Source: Pseudidiomarina terrestris (GTDB lineage Bacteria > Pseudomonadota > Gammaproteobacteria > Enterobacterales > Alteromonadaceae). From it: a DNA stretch of 64,000 bases. Position 1 is the first letter of the stretch; each line of letters begins with the position of its first letter. The notes under the pieces are model-generated. The model had not been told where the DNA came from. It did not search any database and saw only the letters and a program-made list of their open reading frames with translations. The stretch is taken from NCBI RefSeq assembly GCF_030466405.1, contig NZ_JAGGJF010000002.1:310001-374000 (forward strand). The letters are read 5' to 3'. Shown in pieces: positions 60,863 to 64,000 of the stretch. The position numbers and the translations under genes were made by a program.

Positions 60863-61387
60863 ATGCAGAAGGTTCGTATACCCATTTCGGTCGATCCGGT
60901 TAAAAGTGCCGGTAAACAGTTGAGCTACCACGGTGTTGTGCCTGGTACCTCGCTAACTCGTTTACAAGAGCTTTTGGTTGTCCCTTGTGCTGATGTTGAT
61001 GCCGATCTCGACTTTGCAGTAGACGCGCAAAACATTAAGCACGTAAGAGGGCATGCCGAGGTCAAAGTCACAGTCGCTTGCGAGCGCTGTGGAGACCCCA
61101 TGGCAGTTGAGCTGGTAAGTGACTTTGTTTATGCACCAGTAACCAAACGCCAAACGGCCGCCGATATGCCAGATGAGTACGAAGCTATTGAAGTGGATGA
61201 GCTTGGCGAAATCCAATTGCATCGAATTATTGAAGATGAGCTGATATTAGCAATGCCTGTTGTTGTTAAACATGACGAGCGCGAATGTCGGGTAGATAGT
61301 AATGCAATGCAATGGGGCAAAATTGAAGACGCCACCAGCGATGAGGATAATCCTTTCGCAGTATTGCAAGCACTAAAGCGTAAATAA
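60863..61387 (+). CDS. yceD: 23S rRNA accumulation protein YceD (DUF177)
   Basis: A 174-residue protein needed for normal 23S rRNA levels in bacteria and plastids. The conserved CxxC (VACERCGDPM) is near residue 75 and the C-terminal NPFAVLQALKRK is almost identical to E. coli YceD. The N-terminus MQKVRIPISVDPVKSAGK also aligns with E. coli, fixing the start despite the absence of a Shine-Dalgarno sequence. Followed by rpmF after 18 nt. Confidence 0.96.
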   Translation: MQKVRIPISVDPVKSAGKQLSYHGVVPGTSLTRLQELLVVPCADVDADLDFAVDAQNIKHVRGHAEVKVTVACERCGDPMAVELVSDFVYAPVTKRQTAADMPDEYEAIEVDELGEIQLHRIIEDELILAMPVVVKHDERECRVDSNAMQWGKIEDATSDEDNPFAVLQALKRK

Positions 61388-61405
61388 ACTTAGGAGATAG
61401 CGTAA

Positions 61406-61576
61406 ATGGCTGTACAAAAGAATCGGAAAACTCGTTCGAAGCGCGACATGCGTCGTTCTCACGATGCACTGAGCGGCCCTACACTGTCGGTTGATTCTAC
61501 CTCTGGTGAAACGCATCGTCGTCACCATGTAACAGCTGACGGTTTTTATAAAGGCCGTAAAGTAATTAACAAGTAA
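61406..61576 (+). CDS. rpmF: 50S ribosomal protein L32
   Basis: A 56-residue ribosomal protein beginning [20 protein letters not shown] and ending with YKGRKVINK, a near match to E. coli L32. It lacks the zinc-ribbon cysteines, like other gammaproteobacterial forms. GGAG lies upstream of the ATG. Position between yceD and plsX is the conserved one. Confidence 0.98.
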   Translation: MAVQKNRKTRSKRDMRRSHDALSGPTLSVDSTSGETHRRHHVTADGFYKGRKVINK

Positions 61577-61597
61577 CCAGCGACAGGAAGTGAGGCT

Positions 61598-62623
61598 ATG
61601 GCCGCACTGACACTGGCACTTGATGCAATGGGGGGCGATAATGGCCCCTCAATTGTTATTGACGCACTCGTTGATGCGTTAACAACCTATCCCCAACACC
61701 ATTTCATCGTCGTTGGCGATGAGACTGAGCTTGAACCGCTACTAACAGCGTGCCAGCTCGACCAACACCCCCGTGTAACTCTTAAGCATGCAAGTCAAAC
61801 CGTGGCGATGACGGACAAGCCAGGGTATTCTCTGCGCGCGAAACCAGATTCCTCCATGCGCGTTGCTTTGGAGCTGGTCGCCAATGGTGAGGCCGCGGCC
61901 TGTGTAAGTGCCGGTAACACCGGCGCGTTGATGACCAAAGCCTATTTCTCTCTAAAAACATTACCTGGTGTATTGCGGCCGGCGTTGATGTCTGCGATTC
62001 CGCAAGCCTCGGGCGGCAGCGCCTTTCTGCTGGATTTGGGAGCTAATCCCGTTTGCGACAGCGACACCTTATTCCAGTTTGGCATAATGGGCTCAGTCGC
62101 CGCACGCGAAGTACTGCAAAAAGAAAACCCACGCATTGCCTTGCTCAACATGGGCGAAGAAGATATCAAAGGCAACGATGTGGTGAAGTCCACCGCGCAA
62201 CTGTTTCAACAGTCCAAGAGTCTTAACTACATTGGCTTCATTGAAGGTGATGATCTGTTCGCCGACCGGGCGGATGTAATTGTTTGTGATGGCTTTGTCG
62301 GCAACGTAGCCCTGAAAAGCTGTGAAGGCCTGGCAGAACTTCTGCTGAACAATATTCGTGCCAATATCCATGCCCACTGGGTAACACGTTGGTTCGTCAA
62401 ACTTTTCTATAGTCGCTTGCAACGTTCTTGGGATTGGTTGAAGCCCGACCACTACAACGGTGCAAGTCTGATAGGATTGCGGGGCGTCGTGATTAAAAGT
62501 CACGGTGATGCCAACGCAAAAGCTTTTTTAAGTGCGATTGAGCAGGCCGTTTCGGAGACGCAACAGGACCTCCCGACACGTATCCGTGATCAGGTGGAAA
62601 AAGTACTCCTAGAGCAGGAATAA
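61598..62623 (+). CDS. plsX: Phosphate acyltransferase PlsX
   Basis: A 341-residue peripheral membrane enzyme that makes acyl-phosphate from acyl-ACP for phospholipid synthesis. [16 protein letters not shown] at the N-terminus, [34 protein letters not shown] and [14 protein letters not shown] are family motifs. GGAAG precedes the start. Operon with rpmF and fabH. Confidence 0.98.
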   Translation: MAALTLALDAMGGDNGPSIVIDALVDALTTYPQHHFIVVGDETELEPLLTACQLDQHPRVTLKHASQTVAMTDKPGYSLRAKPDSSMRVALELVANGEAAACVSAGNTGALMTKAYFSLKTLPGVLRPALMSAIPQASGGSAFLLDLGANPVCDSDTLFQFGIMGSVAAREVLQKENPRIALLNMGEEDIKGNDVVKSTAQLFQQSKSLNYIGFIEGDDLFADRADVIVCDGFVGNVALKSCEGLAELLLNNIRANIHAHWVTRWFVKLFYSRLQRSWDWLKPDHYNGASLIGLRGVVIKSHGDANAKAFLSAIEQAVSETQQDLPTRIRDQVEKVLLEQE

Positions 62624-62631
62624 AGGTTCTT

Positions 62632-63600
62632 ATGTTTTCTAGAATCGCAGGCACTGGGCATTATTTGCCAGAGCAGTGTTTGACGAATGCCATGCTTGAA
62701 CAACGCGTCGATACAACCCATGACTGGATCGTTGAACGCACCGGTATTCACCAACGTCATATCGCCAGTAATGGTGAAAATGCCGTCACCATGGGGGTCG
62801 CAGCAGCACGAAATGCATTAGCAGCTGCTGATCTCGAAACTTCTGATATTGATTTGATTGTGGTGGCCACGACTTCTGGCGACCGCGCTTTCCCGAGCGT
62901 CGCTTGTGAAATTCAGGCGGCACTGACGGAACACAATATTCCAGCTTTCGATGTTGCGGCCGCCTGTTCCGGTTTTCTGTTTGCCATGAGCGTGGCCGAT
63001 CAGTACATTCGCAGTGGTACCTATCGTAATGTTTTGATCATAGGCACCGACGTGTTGTCACGGCTGTGCCGACCAGATGACCGTAATACCATCATCCTCT
63101 TTGGCGATGGTGCTGGAGCTGCCGTGTTGCAAGCCAGCGACACGCCTGGGATTGAATCAACGCACTTGCATAGTGCCGGTGAATTTGCTGATCTGTTGGG
63201 GGTGAATCATCCGCCACGAGGTAGTGAAGCTCCGGCAGAAGAACTTAGCGAAGCCTGGATGTACATGAAAGGCAATGAAGTGTTTAAAGTCGCGGTGAGT
63301 AAACTCAGTGAACTGGTGAACGAAACACTGGTGGCCAATAACCTGACGCCAGATGCGCTAGACTGGTTAGTACCGCATCAAGCGAATTTGCGGATCATTA
63401 AGGCGACCGCGAAAAAATTGAAAATGCCTATGTCACAAGTGATTACTACCCTGGCAGACACAGGCAATACTTCGGCTGCATCGGTGCCTATCGCACTTGA
63501 TGTCGCGATTCGCGATGGCCGCATAAAGCGCGGTCAGCGCTTATTACTCGAAGCCTTTGGCGGCGGTTTCGCCTGGGGCTCAGCACTTGTCACTTATTAA
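62632..63600 (+). CDS. fabH: 3-oxoacyl-ACP synthase III (FabH)
   Basis: A 322-residue condensing enzyme that starts fatty-acid synthesis from acetyl-CoA and malonyl-ACP. The nucleophile is Cys112 in [10 protein letters not shown], with the His in VPHQANLRI and Asn in GNTSAASVP completing the triad. Length matches E. coli FabH (317). The gene follows plsX by 8 nt. Confidence 0.98.
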   Translation: MFSRIAGTGHYLPEQCLTNAMLEQRVDTTHDWIVERTGIHQRHIASNGENAVTMGVAAARNALAAADLETSDIDLIVVATTSGDRAFPSVACEIQAALTEHNIPAFDVAAACSGFLFAMSVADQYIRSGTYRNVLIIGTDVLSRLCRPDDRNTIILFGDGAGAAVLQASDTPGIESTHLHSAGEFADLLGVNHPPRGSEAPAEELSEAWMYMKGNEVFKVAVSKLSELVNETLVANNLTPDALDWLVPHQANLRIIKATAKKLKMPMSQVITTLADTGNTSAASVPIALDVAIRDGRIKRGQRLLLEAFGGGFAWGSALVTY

Positions 63601-63622
63601 TTCAAACGAAAAGGAAGGGACC

Positions 63623-64000
63623 ATGCGCGCATATGTTTTTCCAGGACAAGGATCGCAATCCGTAGGCATGCTGGCCGATGTTGCAGCGGAGTACTCAGCT
63701 GTTGGCGAAACCTTTAAAGAAGCCAGCGAAGTGCTTGGTTATGACCTTTGGCAGCTGGTGCAGGAAGGCCCGGCGGAGCGCTTGAATGAGACCCAACGTA
63801 CCCAGCCAGCGCTGCTGACTGCCAGCGTGGCCCTCTACCGCGCGCTAGAGCAGGCGGGCGTGACGCCACCGCGCTGGTTAGCAGGGCATAGTCTGGGCGA
63901 ATATTCGGCGCTCGTTTGCAGTGGCTGTCTTGATTTTAAAGAGGCTGTTGCATTGGTAGCCAAACGTGGTGAATTTATGCAAAACGCAGTATCCAGTGGC
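63623..64000 (+). CDS. fabD: Malonyl-CoA:ACP transacylase (FabD), cut by window edge
   Basis: The first 126 codons of a protein of about 310 residues. FPGQGSQSVGML is the MCAT N-terminus and the nucleophile is Ser90 in AGHSLGEYSAL. GGAAGG lies before the ATG. It transfers malonyl from CoA to ACP; the plsX-fabH-fabD order is as in E. coli. Confidence 0.97.
   Translation, partial: MRAYVFPGQGSQSVGMLADVAAEYSAVGETFKEASEVLGYDLWQLVQEGPAERLNETQRTQPALLTASVALYRALEQAGVTPPRWLAGHSLGEYSALVCSGCLDFKEAVALVAKRGEFMQNAVSSG

Overview
This is a 64 kb stretch of chromosomal core genome from a gammaproteobacterium. The protein sequences and gene order (ygfZ-sdhE / nadB / rpoE-rseABC-lepA-lepB-rnc-era-recO-pdxJ, then rlmD-relA-mazG-pyrG-eno, ftsB-ispDF-truD-surE-pcm-nlpD-rpoS, mutS, recA, psp/sap, phh/hpd, and rne/rluC/yceF/yceD/rpmF/plsX/fab) best fit an Alteromonadales-type marine bacterium. 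Idiomarinaceae is the most likely family, but that is an inference from gene content and not a measured placement. I see no tRNA or rRNA gene, no insertion sequence, no prophage and no CRISPR array. Genes are packed tightly, with many 1-14 bp overlaps.

Layout. 1-4.9 kb: a truncated trans-sulfuration PLP enzyme, slyD and ygfZ leftward, sdhE and a ygfX-like gene rightward, nadB leftward. 5.1-21.7 kb: one long rightward run with the sigma-E module (behind its own sigma-E promoter), translation, processing and repair genes (lepA, lepB, rnc, era, recO), pdxJ, rlmD, relA, mazG, pyrG, eno and an unrecognised gene. 21.7-34.1 kb: a TauE-like permease (leftward), ftsB-ispD-ispF-truD-surE-pcm-yqaA-nlpD-rpoS, mutS (leftward, convergent with rpoS), pncC, recA with a canonical SOS promoter, and an rssA-like patatin gene. 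34.2-42.2 kb: a leftward pspF-sapABCDF-putP run. 42.5-43.9 kb: pspABC behind a sigma-54 promoter with an IHF-type site. 44.0-52.2 kb: amino-acid catabolism (megL-phhA-phhB, tyrR, hpd-hmgA-fahA-maiA), with TyrR-box-like sites before tyrR and hpd and a MetR-type palindrome before megL. 52.3-54.8 kb: a probable lipoprotein S9 peptidase. 54.9-58.1 kb: rne (leftward) with a roughly 390-nt leader. 58.5-64.0 kb: rluC, a HAD phosphatase, yceF(maf), yceD-rpmF-plsX-fabH-fabD (fabD cut by the window edge).

The genes form stress and housekeeping modules (sigma-E, RpoS, stringent response, SOS, phage-shock) plus a complete route from phenylalanine through tyrosine and homogentisate to fumarate and acetoacetate, lacking here only the aromatic aminotransferase. 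I found no clearly new system. The most interesting signals are regulatory and organisational: TyrR boxes combined with a TyrR that has an altered Walker B motif, a MetR-type site upstream of a methionine gamma-lyase joined to the phenylalanine hydroxylase operon, pspF-sap-putP packed as one transcription unit with a lipoprotein SapA, a symmetric hairpin spanning both the rpoS and mutS stop codons, a nearly leaderless yceD promoter, and the loss of acpS/barA from between pdxJ and rlmD.
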